Shown in pieces: positions 11,536 to 23,996 of a DNA stretch of 64,000 nt. The translations under genes and the position numbers were made by a program. Where the stretch lies: assembly GCF_000002595.2 (NCBI RefSeq), contig NC_057005.1:7230193-7294192 (forward strand), read 5' to 3'. Every line of letters begins with the position of its first letter. Within the stretch, counting starts at the first letter, position 1. The DNA comes from Chlamydomonas reinhardtii. Lineage: Eukaryota > Chlorophyta > Chlorophyceae > Chlamydomonadales > Chlamydomonadaceae. Under the pieces are notes generated by a model, which was not told where the DNA came from, ran no database searches, and was given only the letters and a program-made list of their open reading frames with translations.

Positions 11536-12112
11536 CCGGAAAAGCAAGCGGTACAGGCGCGAGCAGTACTTGTCCATGCGCACACTGCTTCCATTTCCAC
11601 CCCAAGTCCCCAACTACGCAGGCACTGATAAGCCAGCTTCGCCACGCACCTTGCGTGCCTGGCTAATCAGCCTCGGCTACGGCCCGCCTACGGTCGAGTC
11701 AGATAGTGTTACGGACCGGCTTTGGTGCAATACCAGCGCAACTGCCTGTGGCAGCTAAGCGCGGCACCCCCATACACAAGCCATGTCAAAAATTTTCGCG
11801 ACTACGCCCTCTATTCCCTCGGCGGTGCTGGCTGTGATACAGGGGTTGACCGGGCTGCCCTAGGGTCGGTTTGAGTGCGCCAACGGTACACCCAGCGTGT
11901 ATGAGGACACCCTGAGTGCTCTGACCACTGGTCTGCGTGGGGGGAAGAGAGAGGGATTGCCTGGAGGGAATCGAGACTGCAGGCAGGGAAGGTTAGTTGG
12001 TTGCGCGGTACCGAGACGGTAAGACCCGGAGGTGATTGAGATCGAGATAGCAGGCAGGCGGAAAGCTGATACGTGGGCTGGGCTGTAAGGCTGACGGATT
12101 CAGTACAGGGAA

Positions 12113-12220
12113 GGCAGGGAAACCGTAACGCTGTCGCTGCCACAACGGCACAGGCTGACAGGCAGGGAAACCAGAGCGCTGTCGCTGCCACAACGGCACA
12201 GGCTGACAGGCAGGGAAGCT
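12113..12220. repeat. 48-bp tandem repeat, two full units and a partial
   Basis: Units 12113-12160 and 12161-12208 differ at about four positions and a third begins at 12209 before decaying. The unit begins GGCAGGGAAACC and contains GCTGCCACAACGGCACAGG. No coding meaning is evident. Confidence 0.85.
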
Positions 12221-13858
12221 GGAGGCTGCAGGGCTGACACCTGCGTAGGAACCCAAAGGGGGAAGGTTAGCGCTGTAAGGGCTGTAGCTGCCGGGCTGGC
12301 TGTGGGTCGCACTACGGCTGACCGAGACACAGGGGCACAGGCAAAAGCTGACACGCCACAATTACACGCGGAACCCAACTGACACGGGAAAGGCCCGATC
12401 TGAACGGAGCACCCGGAGTATTATTTAGTGCCACTCGAACGGCTTAAGTACCCCAGTGCCCATGCACTGCCGTACGGCTGAAACTACACGTAACTGACAC
12501 ATGTCTTTGGACCGCCCTTCGCCATGGCGAGTCCTGGCAGGATCCGCGTCACATTACGTAATCGTCACCAACTTATGCCCAAACGAACTTAGATCCAACT
12601 TACATCCTTGTCAGCGCCTAGTCGGATCCTAATCATCGACCCGCGGGATCCCAATCATCCATTTGTCAGCAGCCGATGCGCCCTGTCATGTAGCTTCGGT
12701 TGGCGAAGCTAGGCGCCGTGTGGCCGCTAATCCGCTTGATGCACATTCAACCTATTCTACTCAGCACATTGGCAGGATCTGTCCCTGCTGCACTCTTGAC
12801 AAACGGGCCTGAGCCATGGGTTTGTCGGTCCTGAACGAAGCGTCTGAACTTGACTGGGTTCGGTATTGACGGAGAACACTCGGCGTGTCAAACACAACCC
12901 CCATGCATTGAATCCAGGAGTCGGTGTTCAGGCAGTCGCATGATATTTATGTTTGTAGCTTTTGTTACTACAAGTATTTGCACCACATGCCCAAGCCCAT
13001 CTCCCATAACGTCCTTCCTGTCTCCCATGTACCACCGAACAGCGCACAGAACCCCCCCATTGCCGTTCACGGTTTGAGACCTCTGACCGCTGGCTTCTCT
13101 GCTCCAGTGCTCCGGACAGCACGTCCAAACTCTCCCTGCAACAGTCCGCACTGGCTCATCTGTCTTTGCCTACCCCATCCATCCGTCCCCTCCTCCCATC
13201 CATCAAAGCGGAACGTCCGTCCTGCTGTCTCCCACGTACCACCGAACGCGCACAGACCTTCGCCACTTGCGGTCAGAGGTGTGCTCATGGTCGCATACAT
13301 GCCGCGGTGGCAGTTTGGGCATAGGTGCTTGAGCGTGTGCTCATCCTTACTTGCTCTGCAAGCATTGCTGCCACTTCTTGGCACTGGCCAGCGCAACTGC
13401 CTTCTTCTCAGCGTTTTCTACCTACCATGCCACACAAATACAAAAAATGGAGTGCGGCGATGGCGTCACCTGGCGTCACCGCGTACACTGTCGCCGCAGT
13501 ACCGTATTGCCTTGAGAATTGACACAACACCCTTGGTCCTGCTGTTACTACCTCATGGTCGTGGTCGACGCTAGTAAACGCACGTTTCAAATCCTGTGCT
13601 TTCGGTGCCTGCGGTAAAACCGGCCACCTGAGCAAGCCTGCTATCTCCAACGCAGCTCTCATCTTACGCGCTCGGAACGTTCCCTCTTGTAAGCCCGCCT
13701 CCATATGTCTGAATACATAGCCTCATGTGCAATCCATGTGCACCCGCCTGCAAGGACACCGCAATGACCGCACGACTCGTGATCACCCCCCTTGTCCAGC
13801 GCGCCAGCACCACAACCCCGCCACAGCTTTCATCAGCTCACAGCTTTGCCTTAGCTTA

Positions 13859-16800
13859 TTACGCTCCCCAGCCAGCCCATTGCAGCACCTCCCTTAGGCT
13901 GCCATCCGAGCCCGGGCCCGCCGCGCGCGCCGCCGCACGCCACACCCAGTCATGCAGCGGCAGCGGCTGGTCCAGTCCCTGACCGCCGCCTGCCGCCGAG
14001 GACGACGGGTCGGTGCTGGGCTGGGGCTGCGTGATGCGCAGGTACAGGCCGACGAAGACGTTGAGGAAGAGACCCAGACCCAGCAGGAACACGAGTGCGG
14101 CGGTGAAGCGCTGCACGCGGCTGGTCAGCGTGGGCCGGTTCTGGTACTTGAGCAGCAGTGCCGCAGGGATCATGAAGCCCCTGCATGTGGGTGGGCGTAT
14201 GCATGCATGAGCGTGGGCGTGGCGAGGTGTGTTAGGTTTAAGCGTCACGGTGCTGTAGGCTATGAAGGCAGATGGCGTAGAGGCGCCTGTGGGGATGTAT
14301 AGCTCGCTAGTTGTGAAACGGCAAGCGCTAAGCGCGCATGGGCTGTCTTGCGCTCGACCCCGTCTTGCCACTGGAACAGTTGACCGTGTGATAGATGGTG
14401 CGATGCCCGTACCCCTACCCATACAGGACTTACACGATGGTACACCCCACAGAGCCGACGAAGGAGATGACGTCCCAGATGGACGGCACATACACGGCGA
14501 TGACGTACGACCCAGCAAGCAGGAAGTACGTGCACGGCAGGAAAAGCCACATGGACACGGGCTTTGCCCCGTGCGACACGGCTTTCGGCACCAGCAGCTC
14601 CTGCAATTGCAGAGGGTGATGACGGGTCAGCAGCGCTGCAGGTTGATGACGGGTCAGCGCTGCAGGTTAAATTAAGGGTTCCCCTGCAGGCTGGTTGCGC
14701 ACGTGTGCAACAAGATCCTGCCCGACAGAAGGTCCCACCAAGCCGCCTGCTGAGGCATGCCACCCACGCACCAGCAGCGATTGCCTGAGGGGGAACATGA
14801 TGAGAATGGCCGAGCCCACAAGCGATACAGCGTAGCTGCGGGAGAGGTGGGGCAGGCATGGACAGGGCACGATACAAGCGTAAATGGGCAGGAAGAGATT
14901 GTCGTGGATCGAGAGGAAAACATGTCACAATTGCTGCGGCACGATGCATGGCGCGCGCCCCAAGCCCCCTGCGCACTCAGCCGCCCCCGCTGCTCACCCG
15001 GCCTTGATGGCCAGCGACACAACATTGGCGGCGGTGGTGCCAATGAGCGGCGCCAGCTCGGCAGGCGACAGGTTGTTGAGGAAGTTGCCGCGCACGTTGG
15101 GGCCGAACGCCGTGTAGGCAGACAGACACACCACCTGCGCAAGTACAGGACAGCCGGTGGCGTGAGCCTATCTTGCTAGCTGGTTGACGATTAACTCCAA
15201 ACATTTGACATCCATCGTGGTTTGACGGGACACAATAACAGGGGCAATACAGCCCCAATAATGTGGCCGCAGCCTGCTTTCCGTCCCCCTCCAGGCCTGC
15301 CCCTTCACGACACGTGACCAGCACGTGCTGTCGGCACGTGATCACGCCTTCACCCGAACCCAACCGGTGGATGTGCCACCTGACGGCGCACAACGTTGCC
15401 TGAAGCAGTCCACACGCACACCCCATGCGCAAATCCTTTTCAAACACATACTAGGCACGCACCGAGAAGAGCACAGTGACCAGGGTGAGGGAGGTAGCCA
15501 CCACCTTGTCCAGGAGGGGCCGGCTGTACGGCACCAGCATCGCCCGCAGCGGGTGCACCGACTGGTGGCAGGAGGCCTGTGCGTGGGCACACGGGCGCGG
15601 GGCCGGTATAATCGGGAAGCGCCCGTGGTGGTCTCATGTGGTGAGGGACGCAGAGGTTCAGTGCGGGGAGCCAACAGGAACACAAGCGGGGTTGCTCGTA
15701 GTGCCGCACCCTACCGCAGTGAGTAGGATGGGTACCACTGCCAGCACGCCAGTAATCCGCTGTGCCGTGCAGCCACCAAGTGTCGGCAGGTCGGGGCCTA
15801 GGGGCAGCGCGTGGGCGCGGCCCGAGGTGATGGCAGCTACAGCCTGGTTGGTGCACACATACGGGAGAGAAATCAAGGCTGCCGGTGTTGTGTGCGCGGG
15901 AGGCAGTAAGGAAGCCAGCATGCACTTGCATCTCGCCCGCAGCCGCCCTGCACACCGCTCAGCCTCCAGTCCTTCTTATTCCAGCTCCAGCTCCCTTCCC
16001 ATGCAACCCGCCTCACCAGCCAAATGGTAACGCCTGCAAAGCCCGCCAGCGAGGCGAGGCCCACCCGGTTGATGGCGCCCAAGTGGCCCATTGTGCGGAA
16101 CGAGGACAGCGGTGCTAGCACCACGACCGTCAGCGCCGCCAGCACCACCTGCCGCCCAACCCACCACTGCTGCCTGCACAATACACACATCGCGGCACAG
16201 TCATGAGCGTTGTCAGCGCCTGCGTTTGGTCGAGGAAGGCAGCAGTGAAGCATAGGGTGTAGTCACAGGGCACGCCACTGGGGTCTTCCTGCTCCGTCTG
16301 TAATGGGCGCTCCGCTCTAGTGCTGGGCGACTGGCGGACTGGAGGCCTGCAGCACGTACGCACGCACGCGCGCGCGCACCTGTCCTCCTGGGACAGCCAG
16401 GTGGTGATGAGGCCGTCATAGGTGGGGGCATCGCCTGCGGGCAAGTCATGGCGTGACCGTCAATGCATGTGACTCTTGAACTTAGGCAACACGGCAGGTC
16501 TGATCCGTGAGTCCGGTCTCATACGTTCTGCTGGAGTTCAAAGTTCAAGTAAGGTTATTACGGAGTCTGGGCCAGAACTTTGCACCGTGCATGCATCCGC
16601 TCCACACACGTACCGAGCAGCAGGTCACCGATGATGTCAATGTAGACCACCTCGAAGCCCAGGCAACCCATTAGCATAGTAGTCTGGCACGGAGTGGCGT
16701 AACAAGGGGCGCGAGGCAAGTGCGTAGGGTTACAGCGTTTGCGTTCAAGGTGGCAAGTGTTTGAACGGGCAGACTAGTTAAGCGCCTCACCTGCATTACT

Positions 16801-18140
16801 TTCTCTGGGAATGCTCCAAGCGCGGTTCGAACAAGCGTGGAGTACGTGTCACGGCGACACCGCTCCGAGGCAAATACCATGCCTGCACGGCGGTTGCAGT
16901 TTACCCGGATTGTGACCCTGCGCCTGTGTTTGGGCATGGGCTACCCCAGCGCGAGCCTAAGGCGAGGCCGCTGGGAAGTGGCACAGCAGTGCAGCACGTG
17001 CGCAATCAACTCACCATGCACTGTGAAGTGTGTGAGTAACCCCACGAGTACAAGCAGCGAGATGCCCAGCCCACAGCCCAACAGCGCCACGGCACGAGGG
17101 AGAGCCTGCAGGTCAGCGAAGGAATCGCCCTCAGGGCTCAGAGTGGGAGCATATGCACGAATGCTCAGATTTACCACCACGCACCACTACCGCTTTGGGC
17201 CTGCCAAACGTGCACTTCCACGCCGTAAGCTCTTCGTCACATACTACGCACCCATCCACCCACGCCTCTGCTCTTCACTCGGATCAGCTGTACCCACCAT
17301 GATGCCCGCTCCGAGAATGACCTTCGTCAGGTTCGTGGTGCAGTCCCAGAAATTGCTTTTGAGCGGGGTCGTGCATACGCTGTGCCGGAAATCCGCGGAG
17401 GACGTGGCCGACGTGGCGGGCTGCAGAAGCGGCGCTTCCAGCCCCCCGCCTGCAGCAGCACCGGTGGTGGGCGGCGTTAAATGCATGATGGGAGCCGGTG
17501 GGATGGGAGCCAGTCGGGATGGGATCTCGCCTCCCCGCTGCTGCTTGCCTGCAACGACTAAACTGCCCCCGAGTTGCACCGCAAGCTAACGCGTGCCAAG
17601 GTGGTAACCAGGGTCCGCCGTCAGCTGGCCGTTACCCCCCTTGACGCCGGGGAAAGCTAGGCCCCACGGCATGGTGTACGGAGCAGGGTTGTACGGAGAT
17701 GCAAGCGGGCGATTCCGTGGCTGGAGAATCAAGGCAGTGGAGGGTGGCTCGATACCGTTAGTTTGTGGCTCTGCCGCCGTTTCACAACTGGGAGGCCCTA
17801 AGTGCGTGCTGCGGTCTGATCTCTCCAGTCTTATTCATGAGATCCACCAGTTGTTCATGTCACGACTCTGCCCGTTCCTGTCATGCGCAATGCAGTGCTA
17901 AAGGCAGATCCCAACCCAGCTGTCAGGTCTTTGTGGGCACTGTCAGTACCGACCCTCGGGCTGGAGCAACCGACAAGCCGTGCTGCCCGTGCTCGCTGGC
18001 GTCTGCAAGCACCAAGCTCTCCCAAAAAGCTCCATTGCTGTTTAGATCGCGTCAGACGCTGCGCCAGCTAAGCCCCGGAGTGCGCGCATGCACGTCTAGA
18101 TGAAAGATGCGTCATTACCTTGCGGCTCGATGTCTCTCAT
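13859..18140 (-). CDS. AAAP-family amino-acid permease, copy 1
   Basis: Membrane transporter of the amino acid/auxin permease (SLC38/SLC36-like) family, likely H+- or Na+-coupled amino-acid symport. Thirteen exons keep frame: 18140-18119, 17449-17298, 17105-17015, 16882-16791, 16683-16614, 16434-16380, 16173-16017, 15843-15715, 15576-15463, 15134-14998, 14835-14772, 14600-14434 and 14180-13859, giving 523 residues. The family signature in TM1 is NLTKVILGAGIM followed by ALPRAVALLG (about 48-68). About eleven hydrophobic segments follow, including VVYIDIIGDLL, LAGFAGVTIWL, LAVVPILLTA, SLVGSAILIMFPL and FLNVFVGLYLR. The first exon (MRDIEPQ) was chosen because its position, length and phase mirror those of copy 2; it is separated by a 668-base intron. 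The C-terminus LREVLQWAGWGA is shared with copy 2. Substrate cannot be read from sequence. Confidence 0.88.
14906..15144. repeat. 239-bp block identical between the two permeases (copy 1 side)
   Basis: Every base of 14906-15144 matches 20697-20935. The block contains exon 10 (137 bp), about 91 bp of the next intron and about 10 bp of the preceding one. Flanking exons and introns are clearly diverged. Confidence 0.93.
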
Positions 18141-19592
18141 CTCAAGTGGTTTTAACGGTAGAGTTGCAGTATGTACTTGGAAGGAGGTGCCACGGCCGAT
18201 ACACACGAAAAGGTATGGCAGCACGCTTGCAGAAACTGGTTGCCGCAACGAGTGCGGGCTGAAAACCGTTACAATATACCTACTCTAAAACACTACTTAA
18301 CGCCCAATGAAGTGAGGCGGCGGCGAGAAGCAGTCACGCAAAAAGCAGGGCGCGAGCCGGGAGGCCAAAACAAAATCCAAACTGGCGACGTGCAGACGGG
18401 GGCGGGCGGCCGGCAACCAGCAAACGCTCTGGTCCCGTTTACCACGTCTAGTAGCCGCAAAAGTTTGGCATGTCTCACAGCATAGTTTGTACCAAGCTCC
18501 GTAAGACCCGCCAATCGCCCTGACAGCGGCCCGTGTGTTCAGCCTCATATGAGGTGGGGGGGGGGGATGCCAAACCTTCCAGCTCCGCAGCGCGACGGCT
18601 CGCCCTCAGTGGGCTCAGAAGTGTTGACACAGTGCGACCGTGAGTGCGACCACGACGACTGTCAACCAGAACGACTGTGGAAGTGGCAGGGAATCAGAGC
18701 CATGGGACACTGGATGGCTTACTTGCCCCTTCCCCCGCCCCCGCCCATGCACCAGTGCTCGCACACCCGTTGTTGGACGGTGCTTGATTGTAGCGGCTAG
18801 CCAGCAGGTCCGGGGCGAGCGTGGCTGGGATGCAGCGGCGGCGCCCGGGCTAAGGCACGGGCCTGTCGTGAACTACAGAATGACCCCACAAGCGCCGGCT
18901 CAACAGGGCCTATTGCTTGCGAGTCATTCCAACCCCTGATATAGGGAGAATGGGGTAGAGGTCGTATCACGACAGGGCCAAGGGTGAGGGCGGCCGCATG
19001 CCACCCGCGGGTTGCGACATGGGAGGACTGCTGGGATTCGGTTCGCCACCTTGTCAACAAGCTGCGAGCCCCGGCCCCGTTCACCACAAAGCCCCAAACG
19101 TGTGGCATTTCGACGACCTATCACCGTCCGCCTCGTAAGGGCACCGTGGGCGTCACAGCACCGCCCACGCTTGCCGCACCGCACGTTCACTCAGCCTCGC
19201 TCGCCATTCACGCCACGTGGCATCGCGATTGCTAGGCACCTGGTTTGGCTATGTGCCTGTGGAAACCGACCCGGGCTATGTCCGGGCGATGAGGTTGTTC
19301 GGCCTTAGACTGTGGAGGGGCTCAGCCCCTTTTCCCGTGACCGGGGAACACTTGTCCAGGCTTGTCATTTCCACTGACCACCTTCAGCCGGGCCATCGCG
19401 CTGTGGACTGGCCTTGCCGCCCTCATACTCAGCCTTACCGAAGGCCGTGCGGTCTGCAACCGCCATTCATCACACGCACCTCGAACCTCACACTTCGGTG
19501 CTGCACTCAGCACTCCAACCGAGCAAACTTCGGGCTGACAAACAAACACCAGCGTAACATGACAACAATAGGATGAATACAGTAGTAGCGGC
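18141..19592. other. Spacer between the tandem permeases
   Basis: Promoter of copy 1 and 3' flank of copy 2. It holds one copy of the interspersed repeat (19221-19354) and a G10 run near 18555. No gene is supported. Confidence 0.5.
19221..19354 (+). repeat. Interspersed repeat, copy A
   Basis: About 134 bp closely matching 39805-39955 in the same orientation; both contain CACCTGGTTTGGCTATGTGC and end GGGAACACTTG or close to it. This copy lacks the 14-base internal duplication seen in the other copy and has no obvious target duplication. Confidence 0.85.
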
Positions 19593-22500
19593 TTACGCCC
19601 CCCAGCCAGCCCATCGCAGCACCTCCCGTAGGCTGCCGTCCGAGCCCGGGCCCGCCACGCGCGCCGCCGCACGCCACAACCAGGCATGCAGCGACATTGC
19701 CATGCTACCTGCCCCCGCTAGCCCCGCCACATCCTCTACCCCAACCAAGGAAGGTGGCAACGGCTTGGCATGGGGCTGCGTGGCGGACAGATAAAGGCCG
19801 ACGAAGACGTTGAGGAAGAGCGCCAAGCCTAGCAGGCCCACGGCCCACGCGGCAAGCCGTTGCAGGCGGTCCGCCAGTGTGGGCTTGTCCACGAACATGA
19901 CCAGCAGCGCGGCGGGGATGATAAAGCACCTGTGAATGTTTGTGGGGGCGGTAGCATAAGCGGTGAACACACACGGACTTGATGATGTCGCGGGCAAGCG
20001 TGTTAGCGGTGACCCGGCACGTATGCCCGAGACAAGGCGGCGGCACGGCACGGCGACGCCCCTCCCTGAGCCGACCCGGCCCTGCTAATGCTAGCTCTCC
20101 TACGCGTTTCAGCACCCGTGTAGCGCCGTCTCCGCCACTGGGCACGATACCCACATGATGGTGCAGGCAACAGAGCCTACAAAAGAGATGACGTCCCAGA
20201 TGGACGGCACGTACACGGCGATCATATACACGCACGCCAACAGGCCGTACGTGCAGGACAGGTACAGCCGTGTGGATACGGGCGGTGAGCCGGGCAGCAC
20301 GGCGGACGGCGCCACCAGCTCCTGCGGTGGCCACAGCGGGTGTTGCGGCAGTCAAGGACCGTGGCAGTACTGGTACCAGCAGCCCGGCAGCCAGACTGGA
20401 GTGCAGCAATGGAGACGCATGGACATGCGCGGGGACACGCGCGGGGGGCCGGGATCGGTACTGGCTTGAAACCCGGTGCACATGATTACGGGGGGCCATC
20501 TGTTACGGTACAAATATAGCACAGGCTAAAGGTCCCACCAAGCCGCCTGCTGAGGCATGCCACGCACGCACCAGCAGCGACTGCCTGAGGGGGAACATGA
20601 TGAGCACGGCCGATCCTACAAGCGACACAGCGTAGCTGCGGGAGGGGTGGGGACAGGGCGCGGTACAAGCGTAAATGGGCAGGAAGAGGTTGTCGGGGAT
20701 CGAGAGGAAAACATGTCACAATTGCTGCGGCACGATGCATGGCGCGCGCCCCAAGCCCCCTGCGCACTCAGCCGCCCCCGCTGCTCACCCGGCCTTGATG
20801 GCCAGCGACACAACATTGGCGGCGGTGGTGCCAATGAGCGGCGCCAGCTCGGCAGGCGACAGGTTGTTGAGGAAGTTGCCGCGCACGTTGGGGCCGAACG
20901 CCGTGTAGGCAGACAGACACACCACCTGCGCAAGTGCAGGACAGACAGTCGTGTGAACGCCACATCAGCTTGGTCTAGCGTGGTGCGATGGGCGCGACGA
21001 CAATAAGCCGGCCCTTCGTTTGCGGCTTTTGTGCAACGCTGGCGCCGGACAAATGCAGCACCCATGCTTCATCAAGCACGGTCCTTCAGCCGGCATGCAC
21101 CCGGCACGGCACGCACCACAAACAGTGCGGTGACCAGGGTGAGGGAGGTAGCCACCACCTTGTCCAGGAGTGCGCGGCTGTAGGGCACCAGCATCGCCCG
21201 CAGCGGGTGCACCGACTGGTGGCAGGAGGCCTGTGCGTGGGCGCACGGGCGCGGGGCCGGTAGCCGCGGGCGTGCAGGGCACGGGTAAGGGGCTGCGCAG
21301 GGTCCTGTATGTGTGTCGAGACAGGAAGCCACCATCACGCTGCAGCGCGAGCCGACCTCACAGCCCCAGCCACCACCGCGCAGCTAACAGCCACAGGCAC
21401 TTGCACTGGGCACCCCAGAAGCACCGCCACACCCGCCCCGCCCTGCCGCGTCCTACCGCGGTGAGCAGGATAGGCACCACTGCCAGGGCGCCGGTGACCT
21501 GCTGCGCAGTCGTGCTGCCGAGCGACGGCAGGTCGGGGCCCAGAGGCAGCTCGTAAGCGCGGCCCGAGGTGATGGCAGCCACAGCCTGTTGTGACGAGGG
21601 GCGGTGGCAAATACGGATGCAGCCGGCGACGCTTCTGGTGAGAGGGGTTCCAGGCAGGGCTGGTTAGGAGAAGGCGGTGTTGAAACGGCGCAGCGTTGCA
21701 CAGGGTTGGGATAAGAGGGGTGCCTTGCTTGCGACAATGTACGGCCATGCATGCACCAGCACTGCCCCGCCCTTCCTCACCAGCCCCTGCATTTTATTCC
21801 CTGGCCACTCTATCTGTGTCTAAGAATGCCCCAGCCATCATTGCATCCGTACCCGTTTCTCCTTATGCCCAAGCTCGCCTCACTGCCCAGTCCCCTGCTA
21901 CCCCCAGCAGCCCCCAGCAACCCCGAGCTACCCCCAGCTGCTCACCAGCCACACGGTAGCTCCCGCGAATCCCGCGAGCGACGCAAGGCCGATCAGGTTA
22001 AGCACGGCGAGGCCGCCCATGGTGCGCATGGAGGCCAGTGGCGCCAGGACGCCAACAGCCAGCACAGCCAGCACCAGCTGCCGCCCCACCCACCACAGTT
22101 GCCTGCATGCGACACACATGCAGATCGTCGTGTCATACCGTCAGCCACGGTTGGCGGCAATTGTGCGGCCCGCAGGCACCGGACGGGAGCAGCACGCACG
22201 CGCGCACCTGTCCTCCTGAGGTAGCCATGTGGTGATGAGGCCATCGTAGGTGGGGGCATCGCCTGCGGGCAAGTCACGGCGTGACCGTCAATGCGTGTAA
22301 CTCTTGAATTTAGACAAGACGAAATCGTCCGCGAGTCCCATCTCATACGCTCTGCTGGAGTTCAAAATTCAAAATAAGCCTTTTACGGAGTCCGAGTCAA
22401 AACCTTGCACCGTGCATCCGTTCCACACACGTACCGAGCAGCAGGTCACCGATGATGTCAATGTAGACCACCTCGAAGCCCATGCAGCCTAGTAGCAGCG

Positions 22501-23996
22501 TGCTCTGCGGAGGCAAGGCGAAGGGAGGGCCATGAGCATGGGCGGAACAGGTGCAATTCAGCAGTGACGTAGGCACTCTTCGCCCACAGTAACCCTTCAA
22601 GCCAGCACGACCCTCCAAAACTGACAGAGGCTTTGGACCACCTCCGGATCCCCGGTCAGCGGACACCTGCCTGCCCAGGGCCCCAGCACAAGGCTGGTGC
22701 GGCTCCGCGAGGCCTGCCCGCCCGCCCCGGCCCCCATCGCACTTTGGGTTTGGTTCCCACGGCCCCCGCCACTGCCGCGGGCTCACCTGCAGCAACTTCT
22801 CCGGTATGGGCCCCAGGGCGGTGCGCACCAGGCCGCTGTAGGTGTCGCGGCGGCACCGGTCTGAGGCCAGCACCAGGCCTGTGCACGGCAGGCGGGCAGG
22901 CAGGCAGGCAGTGCGTGTGATGGCAAAACAATAGGTACCCGTGTCATGCGCGCGTTTACGTGCATACGGTCCGCACACATCAACTGGAACTTGTGGTGCA
23001 GTGTGCTGATGTCAGGTTGATGCACGTGCCAGGAGCCCTTGCACGACGCAGTATGTTGCAGCTACCCGCCAGACAAAGGAAGACACCTGTAACCACTGCC
23101 CTTGCACAGACTTCCACTTACCATGCACTGTGAAGTGTGTGAGTAACCCCACGACCACGAGTAGCGACATGCCCAGCCCACAGCCCAACAGCGCCACAGC
23201 ACGAGGGAGAGCCTGCAGCGCGATAGATGCCACAGTTATGTCAACACAGAAGCACCCGAATACGGGCATCTTCACAGGAGCTCCCCGGTCCTTTGCCACT
23301 TGGTTGGGGAAGCTTCCGGCAGCGTGCATGTATGTCGGTCACGGTCCAGACATCTGGCAGTCAGCCAAAGAGCCAGGGTCCGCTCACACAAACACCCCCT
23401 GACCCCGATGTAAACCCCACAGCTGCATGTCTACTACCAGAAGGGGCTCGCCGTTTCTTTGCTGTGCGCTCGCACACACGACGCGGCACTACCGGCAATC
23501 GGCTGTTTGCCAAACCGTGGAACCTACAGAGGCCCCCCTCTCCCACCTTTGTGACGCTCTCTCGCACGGCATCTCCCACACGCTGCTGTACCCACCATGA
23601 TGCCCGCTCCCAAAATGACTTTTGTCAGGTTGGTGGTGCAGTCCCAGAAATTGCTTCTGAGGGGCTGCACATCGCTGTGCCGGAAGTCCGCAGATGCTGT
23701 CGCAGACGACGCGGGCGCCAATAGCGGCGCCTCCAGCTCCCCGCCTACAGTAACAACAAGCAGGCGAGCTGTTGGAGGCGCCGTTCTGCTTCGCAGACTC
23801 CACGTCAGAGACAGGGCAGCGCATGTGTATTGCCACGATTCGCGCCATGTGTATTGCCACGCAAGGTGTTCTCGGAGCTGACGTCGCCAGCATCAACTAT
23901 CATGCACACAGTCTACTTTCGGACCACCGCCTTAATGAAGCGACCCTGACAAGCAAAGGGGCCATCACCTTGCGCAGACTCAGGGTCGGTGCTCAT
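19593..23996 (-). CDS. AAAP-family amino-acid permease, copy 2
   Basis: Paralogue of the permease at 13859-18140, in tandem and in the same orientation. Thirteen exons with the same phases: 23996-23969, 23744-23596, 23212-23122, 22878-22787, 22504-22435, 22262-22208, 22102-21946, 21585-21457, 21230-21117, 20925-20789, 20635-20572, 20321-20155 and 19929-19593; 529 residues. Starts MSTDPESAQG, then the shared GELEAPLL segment and TM1 phrase NLTKVILGAGIM. Eight of the internal exons have exactly the same length as in copy 1; differences sit in exons 1, 2 and 13. Most exons differ by amino-acid changes, but exon 10 and the flanking intron are identical to copy 1. The last exon has a longer hydrophilic loop (about residues 470-500) before the common LREVLRWAGWGA end. 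Both copies look intact, so both may be expressed; substrates are unknown. Confidence 0.9.
20697..20935. repeat. 239-bp block identical between the two permeases (copy 2 side)
   Basis: Partner of 14906-15144, at a constant offset of 5791 bases. Identity stops abruptly at a T/G difference on one side and an A/G difference on the other. Confidence 0.93.

Larger units (their letters stand above)
11332..13858. other. Intergenic region, MDH promoter to first permease
   Basis: No supported gene. It contains the MDH promoter side with a 15-base direct repeat (11496 and 11521) and a 48-bp tandem repeat (12113-12220). Two diverged copies of a roughly 50-bp segment lie at 13009-13062 and 13215-13268; on the minus strand the second reads CPNCHRGMYA..., a Cys-rich phrase that may be a decayed element. 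Open frames in the 48-bp repeat reflect repeated sequence rather than a protein. Confidence 0.5.

Noticed and set aside
12100-12378. Small Cys/Ser-rich minus-strand protein
   Set aside because: The repeated peptide comes from the 48-bp DNA repeat; no splice sites, start context or conserved motif.
17487-17579. Start of permease copy 1 at the local ATG (17486) or GTG (17579)
   Set aside because: The acceptor at 17451 and an upstream mini-exon at 18119-18140 mirror copy 2 exactly in length class and phase.
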